A DNA stretch of 50,349 nucleotides from Desulfovibrionaceae bacterium (GCA_031082225.1 JAVHLG010000031.1:1-50349); one strand, 5' to 3'; shown: positions 31,488-41,023, counted from the first letter of the stretch. Translations and numbers: made by a program. The notes: generated from the letters alone by a model not told the origin.

Positions 31488-34067
31488 TCACCCCCGCTCG
31501 AAGCTGTAGTTGCCTTTGAAAAACTCCTCCACGTACCATTCGATCTGGCCGTCGTCGGCCAAAACCATGTCCAAAAGCCGCACCGACCCCAGGAGCCGAC
31601 CGATGAGGTCCAGTTTCTCCTCCATCACGGGGCTGACGTATTTGGCGATGGTGCCCTTGACCATGTCGCCCTTCAAGCGCGTGCGCAGGCCGATGCGCTT
31701 GAGGATGGCCGCAATCAGCATGGCCCGCCTGGAGCGCCGCCCGATGTCCGCCGCGCCGCCCTTGAACGAAAAGGTGATGTAGTTGTCGTTGACGTTTAAG
31801 CCGCAGTAGGTGTCCACGGTGGCGAAGTGGTAGCCCAGCCTGGAATTGAAGTTCAGGTATTCCTTGGACACGGCGGCATAGTTGGGGCCGCCCATGCGCT
31901 CGTCCTGGGCCGGTCCGGCCATGGCCGACTCGGCCACGATGTTCATGAAGCCCTTGATATCCACGCCCACCGCCCCCACCCAGCGTACGTTGGGATGGGT
32001 CATGCCCTGGAGCAGGGCCCGAAACGGTACCGAGGAGATATCGGTCAGGGTGCACTCCTGGGTGCAGTGCGGCGAAAACCCGCCGCCGAGGTCCACGGCG
32101 TAGATGCGCATGGGAAGCGGCACCTTGACCCGCAGGGCAAAGGACTTGTCCACGCTGACTTCCTGGTTGATGTGAAACATCTCGCGCATGGACAATTCGT
32201 GGGCGAAGCGAATCACGTCGTGCAGGGTGCGGCAGTTCCCGGGGGTGAAATCCTCCCGGTCCGGGTCCACGAGATTTAAGATGGCGATTTTTTTCAGGGC
32301 CGAACGCGCGGTCTTGTAGGTGGGGCTGCCCTTCATGGGGTTGACGGGCTTTTTGCGCTCCAGGATCTGCTCCACCCGGCCGCCGTAGACCAACTTGCTT
32401 GTGGCGTCCACGGTGATCTCGGCCCCATGGGGGATGGTGGAGGTGCCGGAGCCGGTGCCCACCAGGGTGGGGATGCCGAATTCCCGGGCCACCGAGGCCA
32501 TGTGTCCGGTGATGCTGCCCACGTCGGTGACGATGGCCCGCACCCGGCCCAGAAGCGACACGTAGCGGGGCGAGGTCTGGGGGGCGATGAGGATGGAGCC
32601 TTCCGGAATGTTGACCAGGGTGTGGTCCGAGGTGACCACGAAGGCGGGACCGGCGGCCTTGCCCCGGGCGGCCGTGCAGCCGCCGCGCAACAGCACCGGG
32701 AACCCGGGCGCCTCTTCGCCGGGCGCGGCGTGTTCGTCGGGGCAGGTGTCGTCTTCGCACAACAGATCCAGGTTCAGCGGCCTGGCCTGGAGAATGACCA
32801 GCCGCCCCTCGCGGTCCAGGGCCCACTCGATGTCCAGGGGACGGCCGTAGTGCCGTTCCAGGCGCAGGCCGTATCCGGCCAGGGTGGCGATCTGCTCTTC
32901 GGTAAGGCAGCGTTCGTTGCGGATGTCGGCGGGCACGGCCTCGGTCATAAGCCCGCTTTCCACGCCGCGCACGACGCGCGTCTGCTTGTCAGCCACGCGC
33001 ACGGAGGTGGACAGAAGGGTCTTTTTCTCCACCTCGTAATAGTCCGTGGCCGAGGATCCCTCCACCGCCCCGATCCCCAGGCCCCACACGGCATTGATGA
33101 GGATGACGTTTTTGCGGGTGTCGTTGGGGTCGCGGGTGTACATGACCCCGCTGGCCGCCGCGTCCACCATGGTCAGGCACAGGGAGCTCATGACCACGTG
33201 GTCGCAGGGATAGCCCTTGCTGCGGCGGTAATAGACCGCCCGGGGGTTGAACACGCTGGCCACCACCTCCTTGTAGGCGGCGACGATGTCCTCGGGCCGG
33301 ACGTTGAGCACCGAGGAATGCTGCCCGGCGAAGCTCGACTCCGAATCCTCGCTTAAGGCCGAACTGCGCATGGCCAGACGCACCCCGGGGCCGTATTCCC
33401 GCACCAGCTTGTCGGCCTCAAGGACCAGGGCCGACTCCACGTCCGGGGGCAGCGGGGCCTCCAGCACCAGCTTGCGGGCCTTTTCGGAGAGCTCCAGCAA
33501 CTTCTCCGTGTCGTCGATGTTTAAGCCCCGCAGAAATTTCCCGGCCCGCTCGAAGATGCGGTTCTGGCGTAAAAACTGGTAGCAGGCGTAGGCCGTGACC
33601 GCGAACCCCCGGGGGGTGGACAGGTGCACCCGGTTTTTGACCTCGCCCAGGCTTGCGGCCTTGCCGCCTGTTTCCGAGGCGTTTTCAAGGCTCAGGCTCT
33701 CCATGGACATGGTGGGGGCCGTGGGCTCGATCTCCTTTTTGCGCACCAGCTCCTGCAGCAGACTGATGCCGATGCGCTCCACGGCGTCGAAGAGTTCGGG
33801 ATAGCGTCCGTCGGACAGGGCGTTTAAGTCCTCGGCAATGTCATAGACCACCTTGAGCAGAAGCTCGGTGCGGTCCAGGATGTACTCCAGGGTGAAGGGC
33901 TTTTCCCCGTAGCAGATCCCCTCAATATCGGTGATGAGCTCCAGGGCCATGTTGTTGCCCGCCAAAAGACTCTGGAAGTACTGGTACTTCTTCTTGAAGA
34001 TGTCTTTTTCCGGGGCGACGCCTTCCAGAAGCCCGCTTTTTCGGAACAGGTGAAACAGGTTGAACAT
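31488..34067 (-). CDS. PEP/pyruvate-binding dikinase-like protein with unknown C-terminal domain
   Basis: An 859-residue protein. An N-terminal helical part (1-120) precedes the ATP-grasp domain of the PEP synthase/PPDK type (about 130-440: RLAMRSSALSEDSESSFAGQHSSVLNV, GVMYTRDPNDTRKN, WGLGIGAVEGSSATDYY, DIEWALD). The mobile phosphohistidine domain follows (about 480-560), with GSITGHMASVAREFGIPT, His in the TxH position. In place of the usual PEP-binding TIM barrel there is a 260-residue domain of a kind I do not recognise. The order ATP-grasp, His domain, other acceptor domain recalls rifampin phosphotransferase. So it may be a dikinase for another substrate. It begins 27 bp after the M16 peptidase gene, with AGAGGG upstream, and is probably cotranscribed. 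Confidence 0.8.
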   Translation of the reverse strand: MFNLFHLFRKSGLLEGVAPEKDIFKKKYQYFQSLLAGNNMALELITDIEGICYGEKPFTLEYILDRTELLLKVVYDIAEDLNALSDGRYPELFDAVERIGISLLQELVRKKEIEPTAPTMSMESLSLENASETGGKAASLGEVKNRVHLSTPRGFAVTAYACYQFLRQNRIFERAGKFLRGLNIDDTEKLLELSEKARKLVLEAPLPPDVESALVLEADKLVREYGPGVRLAMRSSALSEDSESSFAGQHSSVLNVRPEDIVAAYKEVVASVFNPRAVYYRRSKGYPCDHVVMSSLCLTMVDAAASGVMYTRDPNDTRKNVILINAVWGLGIGAVEGSSATDYYEVEKKTLLSTSVRVADKQTRVVRGVESGLMTEAVPADIRNERCLTEEQIATLAGYGLRLERHYGRPLDIEWALDREGRLVILQARPLNLDLLCEDDTCPDEHAAPGEEAPGFPVLLRGGCTAARGKAAGPAFVVTSDHTLVNIPEGSILIAPQTSPRYVSLLGRVRAIVTDVGSITGHMASVAREFGIPTLVGTGSGTSTIPHGAEITVDATSKLVYGGRVEQILERKKPVNPMKGSPTYKTARSALKKIAILNLVDPDREDFTPGNCRTLHDVIRFAHELSMREMFHINQEVSVDKSFALRVKVPLPMRIYAVDLGGGFSPHCTQECTLTDISSVPFRALLQGMTHPNVRWVGAVGVDIKGFMNIVAESAMAGPAQDERMGGPNYAAVSKEYLNFNSRLGYHFATVDTYCGLNVNDNYITFSFKGGAADIGRRSRRAMLIAAILKRIGLRTRLKGDMVKGTIAKYVSPVMEEKLDLIGRLLGSVRLLDMVLADDGQIEWYVEEFFKGNYSFERG

Positions 34068-34094
34068 GTCATGGCCCTCTCTTCACGCTCAGGG

Positions 34095-37010
34095 TTACAG
34101 CGCCGTGGTCATGGCCATGCCCGGCAACTCCGCCTGCATGGCGGCCAGGGCCTCGCGCGACCCCAGGGTCACCACATGCGCGTCTTCCATGGCCTTTGAG
34201 AGTATTTCGCCGAAATGGCGGAAATCATCAAGGGTCGTGGACAGGATTTCCCGGCGCATGCGCTCCCGTCCGGGCTCGTCGTCCCCGGCCAGGATGCGCC
34301 CCATGGCCGCGTTGCCCTGGGCGTCGGGCAGCATGTAGGCGTCCAGGTCTCCGATGGCCCCGACAATGGCCTGCTCCATGTCCTGCGGCGACAGGTCCAC
34401 GTTGCGCAGGTAGTTCCCGGCCTCGCGGAAGACCTCCAGGGTGCGCAGGGTGCCCGGGTCGCGGTAGGAGACGAAGGTCATGGGGCCCGCCAGCCGGTCC
34501 AGGGCGCAAAAGGCCCCGTAGGCCCCGCCGCGCACCCGCACCCGGTCCCACAGATAGGCCATGCGCAGATGGCGCGAGGCCACCATGGACGACCCGTGGA
34601 ACTCGTATCCGGCCTTGGCCAGATCCACGCAAAGGCCCACGAAGTTGACCTGGGCCGGGATGACCACCCCCTCCAGGCGCGGCAGCTCCCGGGCCGTCCA
34701 TTCCTCCGGGGCCGCGCCACCGTCGGGCAACCGGCCCAGCAGCTCGGCCAGGGCAGGGCGAAAGGCCGCGAAATGCGCCGCATCCAGGGTCACGTTGGCC
34801 ACGGCCCGGTTTTTGGTGATCACGATGTCCCGCAGCCGGGCCAGATCCCGGGCCACGCCGGGCCAGTCGTCCTGGATGCGGGCGCACAGCTTCCGCAGGA
34901 AAAAGAGATTCTCAATGCCGCGCATGCGTTCGGCGGCCCATCCGGCCCGGCCGAACCGGGCCCGCAGCCGGGACGAGGCCGCGGCATGCCCTGACGGGAC
35001 CAGACGCCGCTCGGCCCGGGCCTTGGCCTCCAGGGCCATCTGGGACAGGCGCTCCCGGTTGTCCAGGCGGGCGCTCTCCAGCACGTCGGCAAAGATGCCC
35101 AGAAGATCCGGGGCCTTGTCCATGGTGGCCTTGCCCCGCACAAAGAGCTTGGACGCGGCCTCGCTCGCGGCGGGCCGACCCTTGATGGCCGTCAAAAAGA
35201 CATCGCGATGCACGCCGCCGGTCTTGCGGGCGATGCGCCGGGTGAGGGACACGAAGTCCTCCCGGGCTGTGCCGGTCTCCAGGAGGGCCCGGCCGAAAAA
35301 GGGCGTCAGGGGCAAAAGCTCCTCGGGAACACCCGCCATGTCCAGGCCCAGTTCCAGATAGACGATGCCGCTGGTGGGCAGGTCGTGAAGCAGCACGGTC
35401 GCCGTGTCCGCCTCCAGGGCCTCGGTGGGGATGACCTTGTTTTCGCCAGGCAGGTCGGACACGCCGAGCCTTGGGATCAAGGCCAGAGTCTCGGGGGCGT
35501 CCGGGGTGTCGTGCACCTCGTGCAGCCTGGCCTGGGCCTCGGCCACCCGGGCCAGTCCTTCAGGGCCGAGTTCTTCGGCCCTTTTCGCCAGTTCGGCGGT
35601 CTCCTCGGCCTCGGTGCGGGGACCGAGTTCCGGGTCCGGGGTCAGGACCAGGGTCAGGCGGTGGGGATTTTCCAGGAAAAATGCGGAGATGGCTTCCTCC
35701 AAGACCCTTTCCCCCCGGGCTAGGCGCGCCTTGACGGCCGTCAGGGGGGCCTCGAAGCCCACCCGCTCCAGGGGATCGCCGCCGTGCAGCCAGGTGGTCA
35801 GGGAGCGCAGCATCAGCGACAGCCCGCGCGGGAAGGAGCCGGTGTTGTTCTCGCGCAGGGCGAATTCCAGGGAGTTGACCGCCGCCTCCACGGCCTCGGC
35901 CTCAATGCCGTCCCGGACCAGCCCCTCAAGGGTGCTCAGGACCAGAGCCTCCACCCGGGCGGCGTCCTCCGGATCGATGCCCTTTAAGCCCGTGGAGAAG
36001 GACATCTGCTTGAGTTCGGCCTCAAGCCCCCCCCCGGCCAAGTCCTCGCCCAGCCCCGAGTCGATGAGGGCCTTGCGCAGGGGCGATGAGGACATGCCGA
36101 TGAGGACGTGCTCCAGGATCTCCAGCACCAGGGCGGTTTCCGGATCCTTGGCCCCGTGCAAGAGCCAGTTCATGGTCACGAAGCCCTTGGCCGCATCGCC
36201 CTGTCCGGCGGCATAAGGCATCCGGGCCTGACGCGGCGCGGCAAAGGGCGGCTGGTCGGCCACGGCCGAATCCGGGGCCTGGGGGGCGAAGGCGTCGAGA
36301 TACGGGGCGATGCGTTCCAGACGCCTGGCCGGGTCGTCGTCGCCGTAAAAAAAGATGCGGGCGTTGCCTGGGTGGTAATACCGGCGGTGAAAGTCCCGGA
36401 AGGCTTCATAGGTCAGGGTGGGGATGACCCTGGGGTCGCCCCCGGAATCCACGCCGTAGGTGGTGTCGGGGAAAAGCAGGCGCTGGGAATATTCGGCCAG
36501 GACGCTGTCCGGGGAGGAATAGGCCCCCTTCATCTCGTTTAAGACCACACCGCCCCGGCGCAGCACGCCGGAATCGTCCACCTCGTAATGCCAGCCCTCC
36601 TGCAAAAAGACGTGCTCGGGGATAAGCGGAAAGAACACGGCGTCGAGATAGACGTCCACCAGGTTGTAGAAATCCTGGAGATTGGCGCTGGCCACGGGAT
36701 AGCAGGTCTTGTCCGGATAGGTGAAGGCATTGAGAAAGGTCTGCAGCGACCCCTTTAAAAGCTCCACGAACGGTTCCTTGACGGGATACCTGCGCGATCC
36801 GCACAGGACGGAATGCTCCAGGATATGGGGCAGTCCGGTGGAATCCCCGGGGGGGGTGCGCAGGGTGACGCCGAACACCTTGTTTTCGTCGTCGCGGGAT
36901 ATGGACAGGATCTCGGCGCCCGTGGCGTCGTGGCGGTAGAGGACGGCCGTGGCGTCGTATTCCGGGATGGTCCGGGTGAAGATGCGGCTGAAACCGGGCG
37001 TTATGGACAT
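34095..37010 (-). CDS. M16C (PreP-type) insulinase-family metalloprotease
   Basis: A 971-residue zinc peptidase of the presequence-protease class. The inverted zinc site HILEH (H62, E65, H66) lies in STGLPHILEHSVLCGS, with the distal Glu in NEMKGAYSSPD. Four repeated alpha-beta modules joined by a helical hinge make a closed chamber in this family; the length is right. Relatives degrade short unfolded peptides. Start ATG 37010 follows GAGGAGG; the frame is open 34 codons further upstream but without a ribosome site. It has no signal peptide. It is followed after 27 bp by the dikinase-like gene. Confidence 0.93.
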   Translation of the reverse strand: MSITPGFSRIFTRTIPEYDATAVLYRHDATGAEILSISRDDENKVFGVTLRTPPGDSTGLPHILEHSVLCGSRRYPVKEPFVELLKGSLQTFLNAFTYPDKTCYPVASANLQDFYNLVDVYLDAVFFPLIPEHVFLQEGWHYEVDDSGVLRRGGVVLNEMKGAYSSPDSVLAEYSQRLLFPDTTYGVDSGGDPRVIPTLTYEAFRDFHRRYYHPGNARIFFYGDDDPARRLERIAPYLDAFAPQAPDSAVADQPPFAAPRQARMPYAAGQGDAAKGFVTMNWLLHGAKDPETALVLEILEHVLIGMSSSPLRKALIDSGLGEDLAGGGLEAELKQMSFSTGLKGIDPEDAARVEALVLSTLEGLVRDGIEAEAVEAAVNSLEFALRENNTGSFPRGLSLMLRSLTTWLHGGDPLERVGFEAPLTAVKARLARGERVLEEAISAFFLENPHRLTLVLTPDPELGPRTEAEETAELAKRAEELGPEGLARVAEAQARLHEVHDTPDAPETLALIPRLGVSDLPGENKVIPTEALEADTATVLLHDLPTSGIVYLELGLDMAGVPEELLPLTPFFGRALLETGTAREDFVSLTRRIARKTGGVHRDVFLTAIKGRPAASEAASKLFVRGKATMDKAPDLLGIFADVLESARLDNRERLSQMALEAKARAERRLVPSGHAAASSRLRARFGRAGWAAERMRGIENLFFLRKLCARIQDDWPGVARDLARLRDIVITKNRAVANVTLDAAHFAAFRPALAELLGRLPDGGAAPEEWTARELPRLEGVVIPAQVNFVGLCVDLAKAGYEFHGSSMVASRHLRMAYLWDRVRVRGGAYGAFCALDRLAGPMTFVSYRDPGTLRTLEVFREAGNYLRNVDLSPQDMEQAIVGAIGDLDAYMLPDAQGNAAMGRILAGDDEPGRERMRREILSTTLDDFRHFGEILSKAMEDAHVVTLGSREALAAMQAELPGMAMTTAL

Positions 37011-37502
37011 TGTTCCTCCTCGTGGGGCAGCGGGAAATGCGGGCCGGGTCGATGGCGGCCCCGGGGTCGTGCGACCGGTGCCTGAAGCCTTATCCGAAAA
37101 ACGTGCGGGCAACCATAGCCAGGAAACCGCCCCCCCCGTGTGCGGACGGGCAGAAAAAAAAGACCCGCAACCGAAAATAAATGTGATCGCAAACTTGAAT
37201 TTTTTTTAATGTTCGGGTAATCATCAAGGTGTGAGGCGGGTTGTTTCGATGGCGGCCGTCGGGGCGGGCCAAGGGTTTTGGCGGAAAAAAGCCCTCGACG
37301 CCGGATTAAATGGCTTGCCTCCCAGGATGAAACGCGTTAATGAATTATCGGCGTGTCACCTCCGCGCCGGGGCGCTTGCAGGTTCAAGCGCCTGGACATT
37401 CAGGATCAGCGCCGGTCACGCGCCGGAAGGTCCACGTCATGAGGGTGGTAAGGAAAAGGCGTGCATGTTCGGATGCAAAGCAACCGAGGAAGGAGGAAAA
37501 TC
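37011..37502. other. divergent promoter region (peptidase / vWA-OmpA gene)
   Basis: About 490 bp between the M16 gene and the vWA-OmpA gene. An A/T-rich part at 37150-37225 offers a plus-strand pair TTGAAT (37195-37200), 17 bp, TAATCA (37218-37223). A second pair, TTGCCT (37315-37320), 17 bp, TAATGA (37338-37343), lies further on. Both are weak. A hairpin at 37371-37392 follows. No supported gene. Confidence 0.45.
37371..37392 (+). promoter_or_regulatory. leader hairpin before the vWA-OmpA gene
   Basis: GGCGCTTG (37371-37378) and CAAGCGCC (37385-37392) pair around a 6-nt loop. It would lie in the 5' untranslated region about 110 nt before the start codon. It may stabilise the mRNA or be a protein site; no known riboswitch fold is recognised. 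Confidence 0.35.
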
Positions 37503-38534
37503 ATGAAGAAATTCAATGTTGTTGTGGTGATGCTGATCGCCCTGGTGTTGGGGATGGTCGGCCCGGCTGCGGCGAAGAAGCAGGTCCCGAAGGTGGACAA
37601 TTTCATCTTCTTCGTCGACCATTCGAGCTCCATGGCGTTTTCCTACAAAGGACAGCGTTATGTGCAGTTCGGCGGCGTGTCCAAAATCATGATGGCCAAG
37701 TCCCTGGCCCGTGAACTCAACAACATGATTCCGGAACTGGGCTACAAGGCCGGTCTGTACACCTTCGCCCCGTACAAGGAATACGCCCCGATGGCGCCCT
37801 ACGCCAAGGCCACCCTGGCCCCGGCCATCGAGAAGATCAAGACCGACTACGAGATCTACGGCCGCCTGACCCCCATGGGCTGGGGCCTGGAAGACCTGGA
37901 CAAGCTGCCCCTGTCCACCCTGTCCGGCAAGACCGGCGTGTTCATCTTCTCTGACGGCGACTCCAACCGCGGCGTGGATCCCGTTGCCGTGGCCCAGTCC
38001 CTGAAGGGCAAGTACGGCGACAAGCTGTGCTTCTTCATCGTCGACCTGTCCGACAACAAGCATGGCCAGGAAGTCCTGAAGGCCATCGCCGCCCTGGGCG
38101 GCTGCAACTGCATCGAGCTCGGCGAAGAGCTGCTTCGCAACGAAGCCGCCCGCGCCAAGTTCCTGGAGTGCGCCCTGTACGAGTGGATCGAAGACGAAAT
38201 CGTGATCTTCCGCAGCATCTACTTCGACTTCGACAAGTACAACATCAAGAAGGAATTCGTGCCGGTTCTGGAAGAAGGCGTGAGCATCGTCCAGTCCAAG
38301 CCGAAGACCCTGGTGATCCTTGAAGGCCACACCGACAGCATCGGTTCCGAGCAGTACAACATGGGTCTGGGTCAGCGCCGCGCCGACTCCGTGAAGGCCT
38401 TCTTCGTGAAGAAGGGCATCGACGCCAGCCGCATCGAAGCCATCAGCTTCGGCGAGTCCGACCCCGTCGCCACCAACAAGACCGCCCAGGGCCGCGCCCT
38501 GAACCGCCGTTGCGTGATCAAGTTCAAGAACTAG
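37503..38534 (+). CDS. exported vWA-OmpA protein
   Basis: A 343-residue periplasmic protein with signal peptide (1-24). The von Willebrand A domain starts near residue 30 and has an intact metal-ion motif DHSSS (D39, S41, S43), with later MIDAS-like residues near SDGDSN. From about 235 a complete OmpA-like peptidoglycan-binding domain follows (YFDFDKYNIK, GHTDSIGSEQYNMGLGQRRA, SFGESDPVATN, NRRCVI). It has two cysteines in GGCNC. Codons are strongly biased to the GC-rich preferred set, and GGAGG sits just before ATG 37503, so high expression is likely. Probable role: a murein-anchored scaffold in the periplasm; partners unknown. Confidence 0.9.
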   Translation: MKKFNVVVVMLIALVLGMVGPAAAKKQVPKVDNFIFFVDHSSSMAFSYKGQRYVQFGGVSKIMMAKSLARELNNMIPELGYKAGLYTFAPYKEYAPMAPYAKATLAPAIEKIKTDYEIYGRLTPMGWGLEDLDKLPLSTLSGKTGVFIFSDGDSNRGVDPVAVAQSLKGKYGDKLCFFIVDLSDNKHGQEVLKAIAALGGCNCIELGEELLRNEAARAKFLECALYEWIEDEIVIFRSIYFDFDKYNIKKEFVPVLEEGVSIVQSKPKTLVILEGHTDSIGSEQYNMGLGQRRADSVKAFFVKKGIDASRIEAISFGESDPVATNKTAQGRALNRRCVIKFKN

Positions 38535-38557
38535 CACGCCGGACGGATCGTCCAAAC

Positions 38558-38598
38558 AGCCAGGCGACTCCAACGGAGTCGCCTGGCTTTGTCTTTCC
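38558..38598 (+). terminator. terminator after the vWA-OmpA gene
   Basis: 14-bp perfect stem (AGCCAGGCGACTCC and GGAGTCGCCTGGCT), 3-nt loop, then TTGTCTTT. It ends about 20 bp before the LysM gene. Confidence 0.88.
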
Positions 38599-38616
38599 CA
38601 CCCAAGGTTACCCCGC

Positions 38617-39501
38617 ATGAAAAGCAAAACTGCCCTTGCTGCGAGCGTCATCTTCCTGCTGGCCTCCGCTCCGGCCATGTCCTCCGTCAGGATCCTGCCC
38701 GTGGGAGCGCCCTTCCCGGCCATCGTCATCGAGCAGCCCAAGCAGGAATATGTGGTCAAAAGCGGCGACACCGTGGCCGCCATCGCCAAAAAATTTTCCG
38801 TGACCCCGGCCGACCTGATGAAGGAAAACAAGATCACCGACGCCAAAAAGCTCAAGGCCGGGCAAAAACTGACCATCTCCGTCCCCGGAAAGCCCCTGGG
38901 AACCGCGCCCGCTGGCGGCGAAGGCCAGGCCCAGGCCGCCGCCCCGGCCCCCAAGGCCGGAGAGGTCAAGCCCTTCGCCCCGGACGGGAAGCCGACAGCC
39001 AAACCCGAAGCCAAGACCGACGCGAAGGCCAAGGCCGACAAAAATGCGGACAAGGAACCGGAAAAAGAGCAGGCCGCTGCCGCGCCCACGCCGCCGCCGA
39101 CCTCCGCCACAGCCTCCCGCCATGTGGGCCAGACCGGCATCATCGAAAACGACACCGACGTGCCCAAGGCCATCCGCGAGGAATTCCAGATCTACGCCAA
39201 GAAGTGGCTGGACATGTCCGACGAGCTGGCCGTAGGCACCCCCACCAACAAGAAGATTCGCCAGATCGGAAACAAATGGGAGTGCAGCTACCGGGTGATG
39301 CTCAAGGACACCATGGGCTCGGAGGTCAAGCGGGTGTTCTACGACCACACGCCTTACGTGGGGCACATCACCTACCGCATCATCTCTTACCGGTGCGAGG
39401 CCCCGACCAAGGACGCCGCCCTCAAGGGCCCCTTCGAGGAGAAGGAGGAAAGCGTGCGGGAAATCTTCAGCTATTCCGGCAAGGCCAAGGCCTGGCGGTA
39501 G
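38617..39501 (+). CDS. exported LysM-domain protein
   Basis: A 294-residue protein with a signal peptide (cleaved after AMS near residue 22). A LysM murein-binding domain lies at about 44-90 (EYVVKSGDTVAAIAKKF, LKAGQKLTI). A Lys/Ala/Pro/Glu-rich linker of about 70 residues follows, then a C-terminal domain of about 130 residues that I do not recognise (EFQIYAKKWLDMSDE, KWECSYRVMLKDTMG, YDHTPYVGHITYRI). The linker is suited to spanning the periplasm. Start ATG 38617 has AAGG upstream. It lies after the terminator of the vWA-OmpA gene, so it needs its own promoter or read-through. Confidence 0.85.
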   Translation: MKSKTALAASVIFLLASAPAMSSVRILPVGAPFPAIVIEQPKQEYVVKSGDTVAAIAKKFSVTPADLMKENKITDAKKLKAGQKLTISVPGKPLGTAPAGGEGQAQAAAPAPKAGEVKPFAPDGKPTAKPEAKTDAKAKADKNADKEPEKEQAAAAPTPPPTSATASRHVGQTGIIENDTDVPKAIREEFQIYAKKWLDMSDELAVGTPTNKKIRQIGNKWECSYRVMLKDTMGSEVKRVFYDHTPYVGHITYRIISYRCEAPTKDAALKGPFEEKEESVREIFSYSGKAKAWR

Positions 39502-39574
39502 CACCGCATCCGGACGGCCCGGGCCTGTGGCAACGGGCCACGGCCAGTTGAACGGTCGTATTTATCGAGAGACA

Positions 39575-39595
39575 CGGACGGTTTTGCGCCGTCCG
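39575..39595 (+). repeat. small hairpin after the LysM gene
   Basis: CGGACGG and CCGTCCG pair around TTTTGCG, 74 bp past the LysM stop and 32 bp before the main terminator. Confidence 0.4.
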
Positions 39596-39626
39596 CACCG
39601 CCGCAACAGCGTCACATTTGCAAAAA

Positions 39627-39670
39627 ACGCCCATCTTCGCACCCCGGCCGGGACGAAGATGGGCGTTTTG
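39627..39670. terminator. bidirectional terminator between convergent genes
   Basis: Arms ACGCCCATCTTCG (39627-39639) and CGAAGATGGGCGT (39654-39666) pair perfectly; the loop holds a further CCCGGCCGGG palindrome. TTT follows on the plus strand and a run of six T's on the minus strand. It serves the LysM gene and the flavoprotein gene. Confidence 0.9.
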
Positions 39671-39697
39671 TCGTGGTCCCGGAGCGTCCCCAGGCGA

Positions 39698-40879
39698 TCA
39701 CCCGGCGCGCCCGGGACCGTCCGCCCGCCGCCGCAGCCAGCGGTAGGAGCGCACCCCGTGGGCCATCTCCACCAGCCGCTGTCCGCCCAGGCGCAGCAGC
39801 ACCCACAAGGGAAACGGCCCGAAACGCAGGCTGAAAAAGATGGCCTGGCGCAGGCGCAGGGAGCCTGACAGTTCCGGAAGGACGTCCCGCCGCAGTCCGG
39901 CCATGTAGCTCTCACAGGCGTCGCCGCCGGACAGCCCGGCCAGGACGGCCTGGGCGGCCAACTCCCCGCTGCGCAGGGCATAATAGATGCCTTCGCCGAA
40001 AAGGGTCTCCACCAGCCCGGCCGCATCCCCGGCCAGAAGCGCCTTGCCATGCCCGGGGCGGGTCAGAAAGTTCCCGTAGGGCAGCAGGTGGGCCTTGGAG
40101 CGCTCGACATGGCTGCCCGGCAGACCCAGGAAATCGAGGAACGCGGCGAATTCCCGGCGCATGGCCCCCCCCTGGCGCGGACAGATTCCCCCCAATCCGA
40201 CCACCACATGCCCGCCATGGGGGAAAACCCAGCCATACCCCGTGCGCACGAATCCGGAATAGACCGTGGGAAACGCCTCGCGAAGATCGGGATGGGCGGC
40301 CAGAATATCCGGGTCGTCATGGCGGACATGGCATTCCAGGCCCAGGCCCATGTTCGCGGCAAAGGTTTCGCGCCGCACGGGAAAGGCCCGGCGCACCACG
40401 CTGGCCGCCCCGTCCGCGCCGATGAGGAACCTCCCCTGGTAGCGCGCGCCGTCCTGGGTAACCACCTCGCCCCTGTCGATGTCCGCCGCAGCCACGGCCT
40501 CGCCGCAACGAAACGTCGCCCCGGCCTGCCTGGCCTGGTCCAGGAACCAGGCATCGAGCACGCGCCTGGACGCGAAATAAAACGGGAAAAACAGGTCCTG
40601 GCAGGCCAGGGTCATAGCCTTGTGCCGGATGCGGTAGCGATCCGCCCGGTGTTCGAGGATCCCCTGGGTCAGGAGGGTCGCCGCCCCGCTGCCGTACAAA
40701 CGCTCCACGATGTCCGTCGTCTTCCAGGTCAAAAGCCCGGCGCACAGCTTGTCCCGGGGGAAGGCGGCCCTGTCCAGAAGCAGCACCCGGGCCCCGGCCC
40801 GGGCCAGGACGCAGGCGGCGGCGGCCCCGGCCGGACCGGCCCCGGCGATCACGGCATCGTAGCGGTTGTCGTCTGTCAT
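39698..40879 (-). CDS. geranylgeranyl-reductase-family FAD oxidoreductase
   Basis: A 393-residue flavoprotein. The N-terminal dinucleotide fold AVIAGAGPAGAAAACVLAR, the acid DRAAFPRDKLCAGLL (a family mark), the middle GADGAASVVRR and the late GDAAGLVETLFGEGI-YYAL block are all present. The family reduces isoprenoid chains of quinones, lipids or chlorophyll, or halogenates and hydroxylates aromatics. Here menaquinone or lipid tail reduction is the most likely guess, by family. Start ATG 40879; the ribosome site (GGGATGG) is moderate and ATG 40891 is possible. It is divergent from the HAD gene. Confidence 0.88.
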   Translation of the reverse strand: MTDDNRYDAVIAGAGPAGAAAACVLARAGARVLLLDRAAFPRDKLCAGLLTWKTTDIVERLYGSGAATLLTQGILEHRADRYRIRHKAMTLACQDLFFPFYFASRRVLDAWFLDQARQAGATFRCGEAVAAADIDRGEVVTQDGARYQGRFLIGADGAASVVRRAFPVRRETFAANMGLGLECHVRHDDPDILAAHPDLREAFPTVYSGFVRTGYGWVFPHGGHVVVGLGGICPRQGGAMRREFAAFLDFLGLPGSHVERSKAHLLPYGNFLTRPGHGKALLAGDAAGLVETLFGEGIYYALRSGELAAQAVLAGLSGGDACESYMAGLRRDVLPELSGSLRLRQAIFFSLRFGPFPLWVLLRLGGQRLVEMAHGVRSYRWLRRRADGPGRAG

Positions 40880-41023
40880 GCGGTGGACCATCCCGCGCAA
40901 TGCGCCAGGTCTGGACGGGTTGATGTTGCCGGGACATGCGTCTACACCAATCCCGGTCTGCAGGGGACTCCCCCCGACCGCCCCGGCCGCACAACGACGA
41001 CGGGCGGGCCACACAAACGTCAC

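Noticed and set aside
37195-37223. Strong promoter for the vWA-OmpA gene
   Set aside because: TTGAAT and TAATCA with 17-bp spacing match only weakly, so I list it as a possibility within the region, not as a separate promoter.
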